Positions 16,946-27,941 of a stretch of DNA of 64,000 nt are shown in pieces. Positions within the stretch are counted from its first letter, which is position 1, and each line of letters starts with the position of its first letter. Source of the DNA: JALORV01 sp963702595. GTDB lineage: Bacteria > Pseudomonadota > Gammaproteobacteria > Burkholderiales > Burkholderiaceae_F. Location: positions 1 through 64,000 of the forward strand of contig CAVPDC010000001.1 in NCBI GenBank assembly GCA_963702595.1, read 5' to 3'. A program made the position numbers and the translations under genes. The notes beneath the pieces are model-generated. The model did not search any database. It was not told the DNA's origin and was given only the letters and a program-made list of their open reading frames with translations.

Positions 16946-18130
16946 ATGAGTTTTGAAATTCTGGAAACCGAAACCCGCGGAACGGTGATCAAGGTTGTGG
17001 GCGTTGGAGGTGCGGGCGGCAACGCCGTCGAGCACATGATCCGGCGCAGTGTGCAGGGCGTGGAGTTCATTTGTGCGAATACCGACCACCAGGCGCTCGC
17101 GCGTTCATCTTCGAAGAATGTGCTGCAGCTGGGCAAGACCGGGTTGGGGGCGGGCAGCCGTCCAGAAGCCGGCCGTCAGGCCGCCGAAGAGGCCCGCGAC
17201 CGCATCGCCGATGCCCTGCGCGGCGCGCACATGGTCTTCATCACCGCGGGCATGGGAGGCGGCACCGGCACTGGCGCGGCACCGGTTGTGGCCGAGATTG
17301 CGAAGGAACTCGGATTGCTGACTGTCGCCGTCGTCTCGAAGCCCTTCGAGTTCGAAGGCCCCAAACGCCAGAAGGTGGCAGAGGCCGGGCTCGCGGAGCT
17401 GGAGTCCTCGGTTCACTCGCTGATCGTCATCCTGAACAACAAGCTCGAGGAAGTGATGGGCGAGGACGCCGAGATGGCCGACTGCTTCCGCGCGGCGGAC
17501 GACGTGCTGCATAACGCCTGCGCCGGTATCGCCGAGATCATCAATGTGCCAGGCCTGGTCAACGTCGACTTCGAAGACGTGAAGACCGTCATGAGCGAGC
17601 ATGGCAAGGCGATGATGGGCACGGCCACGGCGTCGGGCCTGGACCGCGCGCGCATCGCTGCCGAGCAGGCGGTCGCGAGTCCGCTCCTCGAAGGCGTCGA
17701 CCTGTCGGGCGCCCGCGGCGTTCTGGTCAACATCACCGCCTCGCAATCGTTGAAGATGAAGGAAACTCGCGAGGTGATGAACACTATCCGTGCCTTCGCA
17801 GCCGAGGACGCCACCGTGATTTTCGGTACGGTGTGCGACGAATCGATCGGCGACGCTTTGCGCGTTACCGTGGTGGCGACGGGTCTCGGCCGGGCTGCGT
17901 CAAAGAAACAGTCGACGCCATTTACGGTCGTACGCACCGGCACCGACAATGCGCCGTTGATGGTGGCTCCTACCAAGGAGGGCGGCGGCGCCGCTTCCGA
18001 CTACAGCCACCTCGACACCCCGGCCGTCTGGCGCTCGCGCGACTCCGCGCAGCAGCGTGTCACCGCACTCGAGGACAGTGGCAGCGATCGTTACGACATT
18101 CCGGCGTTTCTGAGGAAGCAGGCGGACTGA
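16946..18130 (+). CDS. ftsZ: Cell division protein FtsZ
   Basis: Tubulin-like GTPase forming the Z ring. 394 residues: VVGVGGAGGNAVEHMI at the start, the GTP-binding GMGGGTGTGAAPVVAE near residues 104-118, then the T7 and H7 regions (VNVDFEDVKTVM). A variable linker leads to the C-terminal peptide YDIPAFLRKQ, which binds FtsA and other partners such as ZapD-type regulators (zapD is at 28139). A good SD (AGGAG) precedes ATG 16946. Separated from ftsA by hairpin repeats, it may have its own promoter there, but I cannot point to one. Confidence 0.98.
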   Translation: MSFEILETETRGTVIKVVGVGGAGGNAVEHMIRRSVQGVEFICANTDHQALARSSSKNVLQLGKTGLGAGSRPEAGRQAAEEARDRIADALRGAHMVFITAGMGGGTGTGAAPVVAEIAKELGLLTVAVVSKPFEFEGPKRQKVAEAGLAELESSVHSLIVILNNKLEEVMGEDAEMADCFRAADDVLHNACAGIAEIINVPGLVNVDFEDVKTVMSEHGKAMMGTATASGLDRARIAAEQAVASPLLEGVDLSGARGVLVNITASQSLKMKETREVMNTIRAFAAEDATVIFGTVCDESIGDALRVTVVATGLGRAASKKQSTPFTVVRTGTDNAPLMVAPTKEGGGAASDYSHLDTPAVWRSRDSAQQRVTALEDSGSDRYDIPAFLRKQAD

Positions 18131-18394
18131 GGTCGGCGTCGCACGTGCACTCGCTCCGAGTGATTAGTCGGCTGCACTTCGGGGCGGCCGAGCGCTCCGC
18201 CGAAGGACAAAGGCGGACACTCCACCCCGCGGTGCGCCTCGGAGTGCCAGGATTGCCTTTCCCTCCTCGCTAGGCGAGGAGAGTGCAGGGAGGAGTGCCT
18301 CATTCCCTCTCGCACGGCGAGAGGGTCAGGGAGGGTGCCGTGCAGTTGAATGTCGGCGAAGCGCGCGGCCGCTCCGGAGCGCAGCCGACTAGTC
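18131..18394. other. ftsZ-DUF2189 intergenic region with REP-like hairpins
   Basis: 264 bases between convergent genes, without a supported ORF. It contains a CACTC / GAGTG hairpin at 18148-18162, two REP-like hairpins at 18263-18325, and a GATTAGTCGGCTGC segment (18162-18175) whose complement recurs near 18381-18399, making a large outer inverted repeat. Confidence 0.6.
18263..18325 (-). repeat. Tandem REP-like hairpins
   Basis: Two similar units. Arms CTCCTCGC (18263-18270) and GCGAGGAG (18274-18281) enclose loop TAG. Arms CCCTCTCGC (18305-18313) and GCGAGAGGG (18317-18325) enclose loop ACG. On the minus strand each unit is preceded by CTCCCTG, so they are diverged tandem copies of one element. 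They sit between two convergent genes and could act as bidirectional 3' end signals. Confidence 0.65.
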
Positions 18395-19246
18395 CTAATC
18401 GTTACCGATGCACGTGCGATCCGAAGGATCGCGTACCTCGGTAACGAGAGCTTTATATGCATGCCACGTCGCATGTCCGACAAGTGGAACCGCGACCACG
18501 AGGCCGACGAAGAACGTTGCGAAACCTATGCCGATGACGAGCACGATGAGTAGCGCCCAGATCAGCAGTGGCACGGGATTGGTGAAGAGCGCCCGTACGC
18601 TGGTCAGGGCGGCAACGATGGTGTCGGTGCCGCGGTCGAGCATCATCGGCACCGATACGACGCTGACCGCGAACACGATGCCGGCGAACAGCGCACCGAC
18701 GGCGAAATACGTCAGCAGGAAATCGACATGCTCGACCGATACGACCTGCGCCATGAAGCTCTTCAAGGTCGGCATACCACCGCTCGAGAAGAACAGCGCA
18801 AATGTCACCAGCGACGCGCGGGCCCAAATCAGCGCGATGATCGTCAGCACGAGCGAGAAGAGGCTGAATGCGCCGAGGTTGGCGCGCCAGGCAGCGGCGG
18901 TGTCCGCGAAGCGCACGGAGCCGTCACGTTCGAGCCGGCGACTGATGTCATACAGGCCGGTTGCGAGGAACGGGCCGACAAGCAGGAAGCCCGCCGTCAG
19001 CGCCGACGTGAGCTCATAGGCGTTTCGAAACACAAACGCGATGAGCCCGCCCATCAGTGCGAAGACGACGCCGTATGCCAGGCTCGCGGCCGGAGCTCGG
19101 CACATGTCTCGCAGGCCCTGCGCGAGCCACGCAAAGGCTGCCAATGGACCGACGGTCCGGATCGGTGGGAACGGCGTCCGGATGACGACGGCCTGGCTCG
19201 CGCTGCCGTCGGGCGTGGATTCGGAGGTTTCGGGAAGTGGCGACAC
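18395..19246 (-). CDS. DUF2189-family integral membrane protein
   Basis: About 283 residues with six or so hydrophobic segments, among them SLAYGVVFALMGGLIAFVF, LTAGFLLVGPFLATGLYDI, LTIIALIWARASLVTFALFF and VPLLIWALLIVLVIGIGFA. The GPFLATGLYDISRRLE stretch is typical of DUF2189 proteins, which have no assigned function. The start is uncertain: GTG 19246 is taken here because an upstream ATG (19351) would overlap the divergent lpxC start. The last 12 or so codons (ending RDPSDRTCIGND) run into the hairpin repeat at 18400-18446, so the natural C-terminus may have been replaced or extended by repeat insertion. Confidence 0.7.
   Translation of the reverse strand: MSPLPETSESTPDGSASQAVVIRTPFPPIRTVGPLAAFAWLAQGLRDMCRAPAASLAYGVVFALMGGLIAFVFRNAYELTSALTAGFLLVGPFLATGLYDISRRLERDGSVRFADTAAAWRANLGAFSLFSLVLTIIALIWARASLVTFALFFSSGGMPTLKSFMAQVVSVEHVDFLLTYFAVGALFAGIVFAVSVVSVPMMLDRGTDTIVAALTSVRALFTNPVPLLIWALLIVLVIGIGFATFFVGLVVAVPLVGHATWHAYKALVTEVRDPSDRTCIGND
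18400..18446 (+). repeat. Hairpin repeat family A, copy 3
   Basis: Core stem GCGATCC (18416-18422) and GGATCGC (18426-18432) with loop GAA, plus perfect 9-base outer arms CGTTACCGA (18400-18408) and TCGGTAACG (18438-18446). Compared with copies 1 and 2 the middle pair of the core has changed on both sides (G-C to T-A), and the outer arms are different in sequence but still complementary. It overlaps the end of the DUF2189 gene. Confidence 0.7.
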
Positions 19247-19337
19247 GGTTTCGCCCGGGAGCGACGGAAGTGGATTTCGTACCGGATTCTCGGGCCCGCA
19301 ACCCGCGAAAGCTCGCCGCAGTGCACAAGGAGACGGA

Positions 19338-19343
19338 TAAAAT
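19338..19343 (+). promoter_or_regulatory. Possible -10 element directly before lpxC
   Basis: TAAAAT ends 6 bases before the lpxC ATG, so a transcript from it would begin at or next to the start codon. An AAGGAG lies at 19327-19332, too far (17 bases) for normal SD spacing. I see no convincing -35. Confidence 0.3.
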
Positions 19344-19349
19344 AGCGTC

Positions 19350-20261
19350 ATGCTGAAACAGCGCACTCTCAAGCAACTGGTTAGCGCGGTCGGAATCGGA
19401 CTGCACAGCGGCACCAAGGTGACCCTGGTGTTGCGACCCGCCACGGCCGAGACCGGAATCGTGTTCCGGCGGGTGGACCTCGATCCGCCGGTCGACATCA
19501 AACTTGCGGCGGACACGGTCGTCGACACGCGCATGGCCACGACCATCGGCCGCGACAACGTCCGCATCGCGACGATTGAGCACCTGATGAGCGCGCTCGC
19601 CGGGCTGGGCATTGACAACTGCTATATCGATGTCGACGCCGCCGAGATCCCGATCATGGACGGCAGCGCCGCGAGCTTCGTTTTCCTGCTCCAGTCTGCC
19701 GGGATCGAGGAGCTCAATGCGCCGAAGCGCTTCGTGCGCGTGCTGCGGCCGGTCGAAGTTGTCGATGGCGACAAGTGGGCGCGTCTGGAGCCTTACTTCG
19801 GCTATCGGCTGAAGTTCTCGATCGATTTCAAGCACCCGGCGATCGATTCGACCGAGCAGGTGGTGGAAGTGGACTTTGCGCGCGACTCCTACGTCAAGCA
19901 GGTGTCCCGCGCGCGGACGTTCGGCTTCGTGAATGAGGTCGAAGCCCTGCGGGCCGCCGGGCTCGCCATGGGCGGCAACTTCGAGAACGTCATCGTGATG
20001 GATGAATACCGCGTGCTCAACACCGACGGGCTGCGTGCAGGCGATGAGTTCGCCAAGCACAAAGTCCTGGACGCTATTGGCGACCTTTCGGCGCTCGGCC
20101 GTCCTCTATTGGCGAGCTACGTTGCCCACAAATCGGGCCATGCGATCAACAATCGCCTGCTTCGAGCGTTGCTGGCTGAAGAGGCGGCATACGACATCGT
20201 CACATTCGAGGACGACACTGCTGCGCCCGCGGCCTACCGGCTGCAGCCGGAGTTTGCCTAA
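19350..20261 (+). CDS. lpxC: UDP-3-O-acyl-N-acetylglucosamine deacetylase
   Basis: Zinc hydrolase for the committed step of lipid A synthesis. 303 residues, the normal length. It begins LKQRTLKQLVSAVGIGLHSG. Zinc ligands are visible as the His in IEHLMSALAGLG (about residue 78) and the His and Asp of HKVLDAIGDL (about 237 and 241). AEIPIMDGSA supplies the catalytic Glu region. Presence of lpxC confirms a Gram-negative host with lipopolysaccharide. Its place after ftsZ is standard for beta- and gammaproteobacteria. Confidence 0.97.
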   Translation: MLKQRTLKQLVSAVGIGLHSGTKVTLVLRPATAETGIVFRRVDLDPPVDIKLAADTVVDTRMATTIGRDNVRIATIEHLMSALAGLGIDNCYIDVDAAEIPIMDGSAASFVFLLQSAGIEELNAPKRFVRVLRPVEVVDGDKWARLEPYFGYRLKFSIDFKHPAIDSTEQVVEVDFARDSYVKQVSRARTFGFVNEVEALRAAGLAMGGNFENVIVMDEYRVLNTDGLRAGDEFAKHKVLDAIGDLSALGRPLLASYVAHKSGHAINNRLLRALLAEEAAYDIVTFEDDTAAPAAYRLQPEFA

Positions 20262-20266
20262 CTCAA

Positions 20267-20755
20267 CTACGCGCGCTGACGTCGCCGGTTAAGGGTCGCC
20301 GCGAGGCGTTTCAGCGCACCTTGGAGGGCCGACGTCGGCAAGTGGTCGGCCGCGTCCTGTACCGCCGATGCGCCTCTTGCGGTCACCGGGGGGTACTCCA
20401 ATCCGGGACTTGAGGGTCCCACCGTACCTTGTCCGGGGTAGGTCGTGTTGCCGGCTTGTACCCGGGTTTTCATCTCGTAGACTTGCATGCCGTGGGAGAC
20501 GAGTTCGGCAAGCAACCGCGGAGCGGCCTGCCGCAGCTTGGCGGACTCAGCGGCGGAATCGACGGCGATCCACAGGACGCTCTCCCGCAGCTCGCAGCAG
20601 CCGGGCTTGAGCAGGTCGAGGCCCGGAGCTACCGAGCGCGCGAAGGGGGCGAGCACACGGCTGATGGCCTGAGATGCTTCCCAGCGCGCGAGGAGTGATG
20701 AGGCTTCGGGCGCATCGCGCAGGGCGGTCGCCACCAGGCGTGCCGGGCTAGCCAT
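20267..20755 (-). CDS. DciA-like DUF721 protein
   Basis: 162 residues on the strand opposite lpxC, tail to tail with it. The DUF721 core is WEASQAISRVLAPFARS followed by LWIAVDSAAESAKLRQAAPR and LLAELVSHGMQVYEMKTRVQ. Proteins of this family (DciA) load the replicative helicase DnaB in bacteria that lack DnaC. The C-terminal half is Pro/Gly-rich and probably disordered, with a basic tail (KRLAATLNRRRQRA). ATG 20755 is preferred over the TTG two codons upstream. Confidence 0.75.
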   Translation of the reverse strand: MASPARLVATALRDAPEASSLLARWEASQAISRVLAPFARSVAPGLDLLKPGCCELRESVLWIAVDSAAESAKLRQAAPRLLAELVSHGMQVYEMKTRVQAGNTTYPGQGTVGPSSPGLEYPPVTARGASAVQDAADHLPTSALQGALKRLAATLNRRRQRA

Positions 20756-20808
20756 GGACAAATGAGCGCGACCGGTTGACGGGTCGCGTGAAGGGGTAAG
20801 GGGAAAAA

Positions 20809-21792
20809 TTGCAGATCATCCTGGTCGACCGGCGACTGTCATGCGCGCGAACGATCACGCTCAAGGCGCAGCACCTCGTGGCGGCGGCAGTGCTGGCGCT
20901 GCTGTCGGTTGTCGTCGTTTCCACGCTCTTTTCCCTCCTGACCGTGCGCGCTGCCTCGGCGTTCCCGGTGCCATTCGTCTCCGATGTTATCGCCTTTGTG
21001 ACTCGCGACGAGGCCATGCGCAAGGAGCAGTACGTGCGCGACAATGTCTCGGCGATGACGCGGAAGCTGGGTGAAGTGCAAGCGCAGCTCCTCAGGCTGG
21101 ACGTGCTGGGCGAGCGCGTTGCCAAGGCAGCCGGCATCCGGCCGGAGGAGTTCCGCTTCCGGGAACTTCCTGCCCGCGGCGGGCCGCTTGGCAGCGTGAT
21201 GAGCTTCAGTGACCTCGACGGCGAACTGCAGCAGCTGACTCGCAGCGTCGAGCAGCGCTCCGACTATCTCTCGGTGGTGGAAGCAGAACTGCAGGCCAAG
21301 AAAGTCCGCAGCGCGCTGCTGCCGGGCAGCCAGCCGGTGTCGGACGGCTTCGTCGGGTCCGGCTATGGATGGCGCACCGATCCCTTCACCGGGGACATGA
21401 CCCGTCACGAAGGCATCGACTTTGCAGCGCCGCTTGGAACACCGGTCCATGCAGCGGCGGGCGGAGTCGTCGTGCTCGCGGAACACCATCCGATCTGGGG
21501 CAATTTCGTCGAAATCGACCACGGCAACCAGATGTTGACGCGCTATGCCCATGCCAGCCGGCTGGTCGTGGCGCCGGGGGATCTGGTCAAGCGCGGGCAG
21601 AAGATTGCCGAGGTAGGAAGTACCGGTCGCTCCACAGGGCCGCATCTGCACTTTGAAGTCCACCATCGGGGCATCGCCCAGAACCCCTCCAGGTTCCTGT
21701 TCGCCGAGGGCGGACCCCTGGAGCAGCCCGCCACTGGAGCCGGGAAAGTCAACCTGAAGGCCCTTGCAGCGGCCGCCGCCGCCCGCAATTAG
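20809..21792 (+). CDS. M23-family murein endopeptidase, membrane-anchored
   Basis: 327 residues. A basic start, one membrane segment at about 25-48 (LVAAAVLALLSVVVVSTLFS), a coiled-coil-like region (MTRKLGEVQAQLLRLDVLG), then a LytM domain with GSGYGWRTDPFTG, RHEGIDFAAP (His and Asp zinc ligands near residue 201) and HLHFEV (near 278). The catalytic set looks complete, so it should cleave peptide cross-links in the periplasm. The start is TTG 20809, with AAGGGG about 7 bases before it. Divergent from the dciA-like gene; its place before secA is conserved in betaproteobacteria. Confidence 0.88.
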   Translation: MQIILVDRRLSCARTITLKAQHLVAAAVLALLSVVVVSTLFSLLTVRAASAFPVPFVSDVIAFVTRDEAMRKEQYVRDNVSAMTRKLGEVQAQLLRLDVLGERVAKAAGIRPEEFRFRELPARGGPLGSVMSFSDLDGELQQLTRSVEQRSDYLSVVEAELQAKKVRSALLPGSQPVSDGFVGSGYGWRTDPFTGDMTRHEGIDFAAPLGTPVHAAAGGVVVLAEHHPIWGNFVEIDHGNQMLTRYAHASRLVVAPGDLVKRGQKIAEVGSTGRSTGPHLHFEVHHRGIAQNPSRFLFAEGGPLEQPATGAGKVNLKALAAAAAARN

Positions 21793-21923
21793 GTGCTTTG
21801 GCGGTGTCGGGCGGGGCCCGACCCCTGTGACATAATTTTCGCTTTGCGCAACGCGGATCGGCCCCGAGCCTTCGCGAGCGATCACTTCTGGGCGGCGTCG
21901 CGCCACCGCGACCCGTGTCTCGC

Positions 21924-24686
<2,763 letters not shown>

Positions 24687-24699
24687 GCGAGCCTTCCGA

Positions 24700-24751
24700 C
24701 TCGCTGCGCGAGACGGATCCTTAAGGATGCAAGAGGGGGCGCAGCCCCCTC
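24700..24751. repeat. Cluster of three hairpins in the secA-argJ gap
   Basis: Three consecutive palindromes: CTCGC / TGC / GCGAG (24700-24712), the 12-base perfect palindrome ATCCTTAAGGAT (24717-24728), and GAGGGGGC / GCA / GCCCCCTC (24733-24751). Two have three-base loops (TGC, GCA), like family A. With the hairpin on the secA stop this makes four hairpins within 80 bases. The rest of the gap to 24838 shows nothing else clear. Confidence 0.6.
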
Positions 24752-24838
24752 CTGGACCTCCCCGTTGTTGGTGATCACGGCGCGAACGAGGCACTCTTCA
24801 TTGCGGTAAGGTTCGCGCTTTCTTCACTCTGAGTCGCC

Positions 24839-26065
24839 ATGGCCGTCAACCTGCAGCCACCCCGCCGCGAAGACCTCTTGCCGGTCGCCGGCGTGGAACT
24901 AGGCTGGGCCGAGGCGGGCATCCGCAAACCGGGACGCAAGGACCTGCTGGTCATCCGGCTGGCGAGCACGGCTACGGTTGCCGGTGTCTTCACGCGCAAT
25001 CGCTTCGCGGCCGCCCCGGTCCTGGTGTGCCGCGAACACCTCGACGGTGGTGGGCCGCTTCGTGCACTGGTCGTCAATACCGGCAACGCCAACGCCGGTA
25101 CCGGTGCCGCGGGGTTCGCCGATGCGCGTGCAACGTGCGAGGCGGTCGGCCGGCTGCTTGGCGTCGCACCTCAAACGGTGCTTCCCTTTTCCACCGGCGT
25201 CATCATGGAGCCGTTGCCGGTCGGCCGACTGGTGGCCGGGTTGCCGCAGGCGGTGACCTCGCTCGCACCGGGCCATTGGCTCGAGGCGGCCGAGGCGATT
25301 ATGACGACCGACACCCTTCCCAAGGCTGTCTCGAAGCGCCTCACCATCGCTGGCCACGAGGTCACGATCACCGGCATCGCCAAAGGTGCCGGGATGATCC
25401 GCCCCAACATGGCGACGATGCTCGGCTTTGTCGCCATGGATGCGGCCGTGCCGCGCGAGTTCCTGCAATCGATGACGCGCCATGCGGCCGATCGTTCATT
25501 CAATCGCATCACGGTGGACGGAGACACCTCGACCAATGACTCATTCGTCGTCATGGCGACCGGAGCCGGCGCCTTGCAGGTCAGGAGTCGCGACGAAGCG
25601 CCCTACACGCTGCTGCAGGAAGCGCTGACCGACGTTTCGCGCGGGCTGGCACAAGCCATTGTGCGCGACGGCGAAGGGGCGACCAAGTTCATCGAGGTGC
25701 GCGTCGACGAGGCGCGCAGCGTGGAAGAAGCGGCGCAGGTAGCCTATGCGGTGGCTCACTCGCCCCTGGTCAAGACGGCCTTCTTCGCCTCCGATCCCAA
25801 CCTGGGGCGCATCCTTGCCGCGGTCGGCAACGCCGGCGTGGCCGACCTGGATCCGGCACGGGTCCAGCTTCGGTTGGACGATGTCTGGGTGGTGCGGGAC
25901 GGAGGACGGCATCCGGAGTACCGCGAGGCCGACGGTCAGCGCGTTATGAAGCAATCCGAGATCCTTGTGCACCTGCAGCTGGGCCGCGGTGCCGAGTCCA
26001 CGTCGGTCTGGACCACCGACTTCTCGCATGACTACGTGTCGATCAATGCTGACTATCGCTCATGA
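24839..26065 (+). CDS. argJ: Bifunctional ornithine acetyltransferase / N-acetylglutamate synthase
   Basis: Arginine biosynthesis enzyme that recycles the acetyl group from N-acetylornithine to glutamate. 408 residues. The precursor self-cleaves before a Thr in the motif KGAGMIRPNMATML; here the Thr is at about residue 193. GNANAGTG (near 82-89) and DGDTSTNDSF are further signatures, as is ASDPNLGRILAAVGNAG. Complete and of normal length. The ATG at 24839 has no obvious strong SD. The stop overlaps the DUF815 ATPase start (ATGA). Confidence 0.96.
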   Translation: MAVNLQPPRREDLLPVAGVELGWAEAGIRKPGRKDLLVIRLASTATVAGVFTRNRFAAAPVLVCREHLDGGGPLRALVVNTGNANAGTGAAGFADARATCEAVGRLLGVAPQTVLPFSTGVIMEPLPVGRLVAGLPQAVTSLAPGHWLEAAEAIMTTDTLPKAVSKRLTIAGHEVTITGIAKGAGMIRPNMATMLGFVAMDAAVPREFLQSMTRHAADRSFNRITVDGDTSTNDSFVVMATGAGALQVRSRDEAPYTLLQEALTDVSRGLAQAIVRDGEGATKFIEVRVDEARSVEEAAQVAYAVAHSPLVKTAFFASDPNLGRILAAVGNAGVADLDPARVQLRLDDVWVVRDGGRHPEYREADGQRVMKQSEILVHLQLGRGAESTSVWTTDFSHDYVSINADYRS

Positions 26066-26997
26066 CTGTGCGCGGCAAGGGTCCTGACCGCGTGCAGCCG
26101 TCGGACGACCGCGGCGATGTCTTGCAGCGGCTGGCAACGGCGCTCGAACGCATCGAAGCCCTGCTGCCGCCTGTGACGTTGCCTGATTTCGGCGGCGCCA
26201 TCGCGTTCCGCTGGCGCAAGCGGCGCTACCTCGGTATGGAGCGCGGGTCGCTCGAATCGGTTGTCCATCCTGCGCTGATCGCATTCGACGACCTTCAGCA
26301 TGTCGGTGCTCAGAAGGATGCGATCCGGCGCAACACCGAGCAGTTCGTGCGCGGATTGCCGGCCAATAATGTGCTGCTGACGGGCGCGCGCGGAACCGGA
26401 AAGTCCTCACTGATTCGTGCCTGCCTGCATGCGTTCGCGCACGAGGGCCTGCGGCTGGTGGAAGTCGACAAGCGCGATCTGGTCGACCTGGCCGAACTGG
26501 TAGCGTTGCTCGAGGGTCGCCCCGAGCGGTTCATCGTCTTCTGCGACGACCTGTCGTTCGATGCCAGCGAGGCCGGCTACAAGGAGTTGAAGGCCGCGCT
26601 CGACGGTTCGGTGGCCGGCCGCGCCGACAACGTGCTGGTCTATGCGACCTCGAACCGGCGCCACCTGATGCCCGAGTTCATGCGGGACAACCTGGCTGCG
26701 GAGCATCAGGACGACGGCGAAGTTCACCCGGGCGAGGCCGTCGAGGAGCGGGTGTCACTGTCAGAGCGATTCGGCCTGTGGCTGACGTTCTATCCCTTCC
26801 GCCAGGACGATTACCTCGACATCGTGCAGTTCTGGCTTACTCAGCTCGGCGTGCCCTCCTCGGAGCAAGAAGCCGGCCGCGCGGAAGCCTTGCAGTTTGC
26901 CTTGCAGCGCGGCTCGCGCTCCGGGCGGGTCGCCCTGCAGTTCGCGCGTGACTTTTCAGGGCGGCACCGGCTCGAGAAGCTGCGTTCGCAGCGATGA
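26062..26997 (+). CDS. DUF815-family AAA ATPase
   Basis: 311 residues. P-loop GARGTGKSS at about 110-118, Walker B VFCDDLSFD, and sensor-like YATSNRRHLMPEF. The family (DUF815, AAA+ related) is conserved in proteobacteria and usually sits beside argJ and a Nudix gene, as here, but its job is not established. ATGA overlaps with argJ and the next gene suggest one transcript and coupled translation. It has no signal peptide, so it is cytoplasmic. A link to the neighbours is inference from gene order only. Confidence 0.85.
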   Translation: MTVRGKGPDRVQPSDDRGDVLQRLATALERIEALLPPVTLPDFGGAIAFRWRKRRYLGMERGSLESVVHPALIAFDDLQHVGAQKDAIRRNTEQFVRGLPANNVLLTGARGTGKSSLIRACLHAFAHEGLRLVEVDKRDLVDLAELVALLEGRPERFIVFCDDLSFDASEAGYKELKAALDGSVAGRADNVLVYATSNRRHLMPEFMRDNLAAEHQDDGEVHPGEAVEERVSLSERFGLWLTFYPFRQDDYLDIVQFWLTQLGVPSSEQEAGRAEALQFALQRGSRSGRVALQFARDFSGRHRLEKLRSQR

Positions 26998-27941
26998 CCG
27001 CGCGCGGCGTGGTTGACGTGGCGGTCGGCGTGCTGATCCGCCCGGACGATCGCTTTCTGCTGGCGAGCCGGCCGGAAGGCAAGCCCTATTCCGACTACTG
27101 GGAGTTCCCGGGTGGCAAGCTCGAGGCCGGGGAGTCCGTTGCGCATGCGCTGAGCCGCGAGCTGCACGAGGAACTCGGCATCGAAATCGGAGAGGTGTAC
27201 CCCTGGGTCGTGCGCGAGTTCGTTTACCCGCATGCCCATGTCCGCTTGCACTTCTGCCGCGTCTTTGAATGGTCGGGTGAGCCGCATGCGCGCGAGGGAC
27301 AGAAGTTTCGCTTTTGCACGCAGGACGATCTGCCCGACGGGCCGCTGCTGCCCGCGACACTGCCGGTCATGCGGTGGCTTGGACTGCCCGCGGCCTACGC
27401 GCTGAGCAACGTGGCTGAACTGGGCGAGACGCAGTTCCTGCGGCGACTGGAGGTGGGCCTTCGGCGCGGAGTCCGTTTCGTCGGGTTTCGTGAGCCGGCG
27501 CTGGACCGCGTTGCCGCAGAGCGGGCATTCGGTGGTGTACTCGAACGAATCCGTGCTGCGGGGGCCCGCCTGCTGGTCAGCAGCCGGCACCCGGAAGCGT
27601 GGGCACGCGCGGCGGACGGTGTCCATCTGACGGCGCGTGATTTGATGGGCCTTACCCGCCGGCCGCAGGTCGACTGGGTGGCGGCCTCGGCCCACGCAGC
27701 GAACGAACTCGACCATGCCGCCACGATAGGCGTCGACTTCGCCGTGTTCGGACCCGTCGCGCCGACCGCCTCGCATCCCGGCCTGCAAGGGATTGGCTGG
27801 AAGGCGCTTGCTCGTGCCGTCAGTACCTCGGCCATCCCGGTGTATGCGATCGGCGGCCTGACGCAGGGTGATCTCGATCGTGCTCGCCGTGCGGGCGCCC
27901 ATGGCATGGCACTGCAGCGCGCTGCCTGGCCGGATCACTGA
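26994..27941 (+). CDS. Nudix hydrolase fused to thiamine-phosphate-synthase-like domain
   Basis: 315 residues with two domains. Residues 1-130 are a MutT-type Nudix domain with the box GGKLEAGESVAHALSREL leading into HEELG (about 40-62), expected to hydrolyse oxidised dGTP or similar. Residues about 140-315 resemble the ThiE/TenI barrel: FVGFREPALD, RLLVSSRHPEAWARAADGVH, FAVFGPVAPTASHPG and PVYAIGGLTQGDLDRARRAG. This fusion is common in beta- and gammaproteobacteria; the substrate of the second domain is unknown. The start overlaps the DUF815 gene, and the end overlaps yacG, which is convergent, by 7 bases. Confidence 0.88.
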   Translation: MTARGVVDVAVGVLIRPDDRFLLASRPEGKPYSDYWEFPGGKLEAGESVAHALSRELHEELGIEIGEVYPWVVREFVYPHAHVRLHFCRVFEWSGEPHAREGQKFRFCTQDDLPDGPLLPATLPVMRWLGLPAAYALSNVAELGETQFLRRLEVGLRRGVRFVGFREPALDRVAAERAFGGVLERIRAAGARLLVSSRHPEAWARAADGVHLTARDLMGLTRRPQVDWVAASAHAANELDHAATIGVDFAVFGPVAPTASHPGLQGIGWKALARAVSTSAIPVYAIGGLTQGDLDRARRAGAHGMALQRAAWPDH

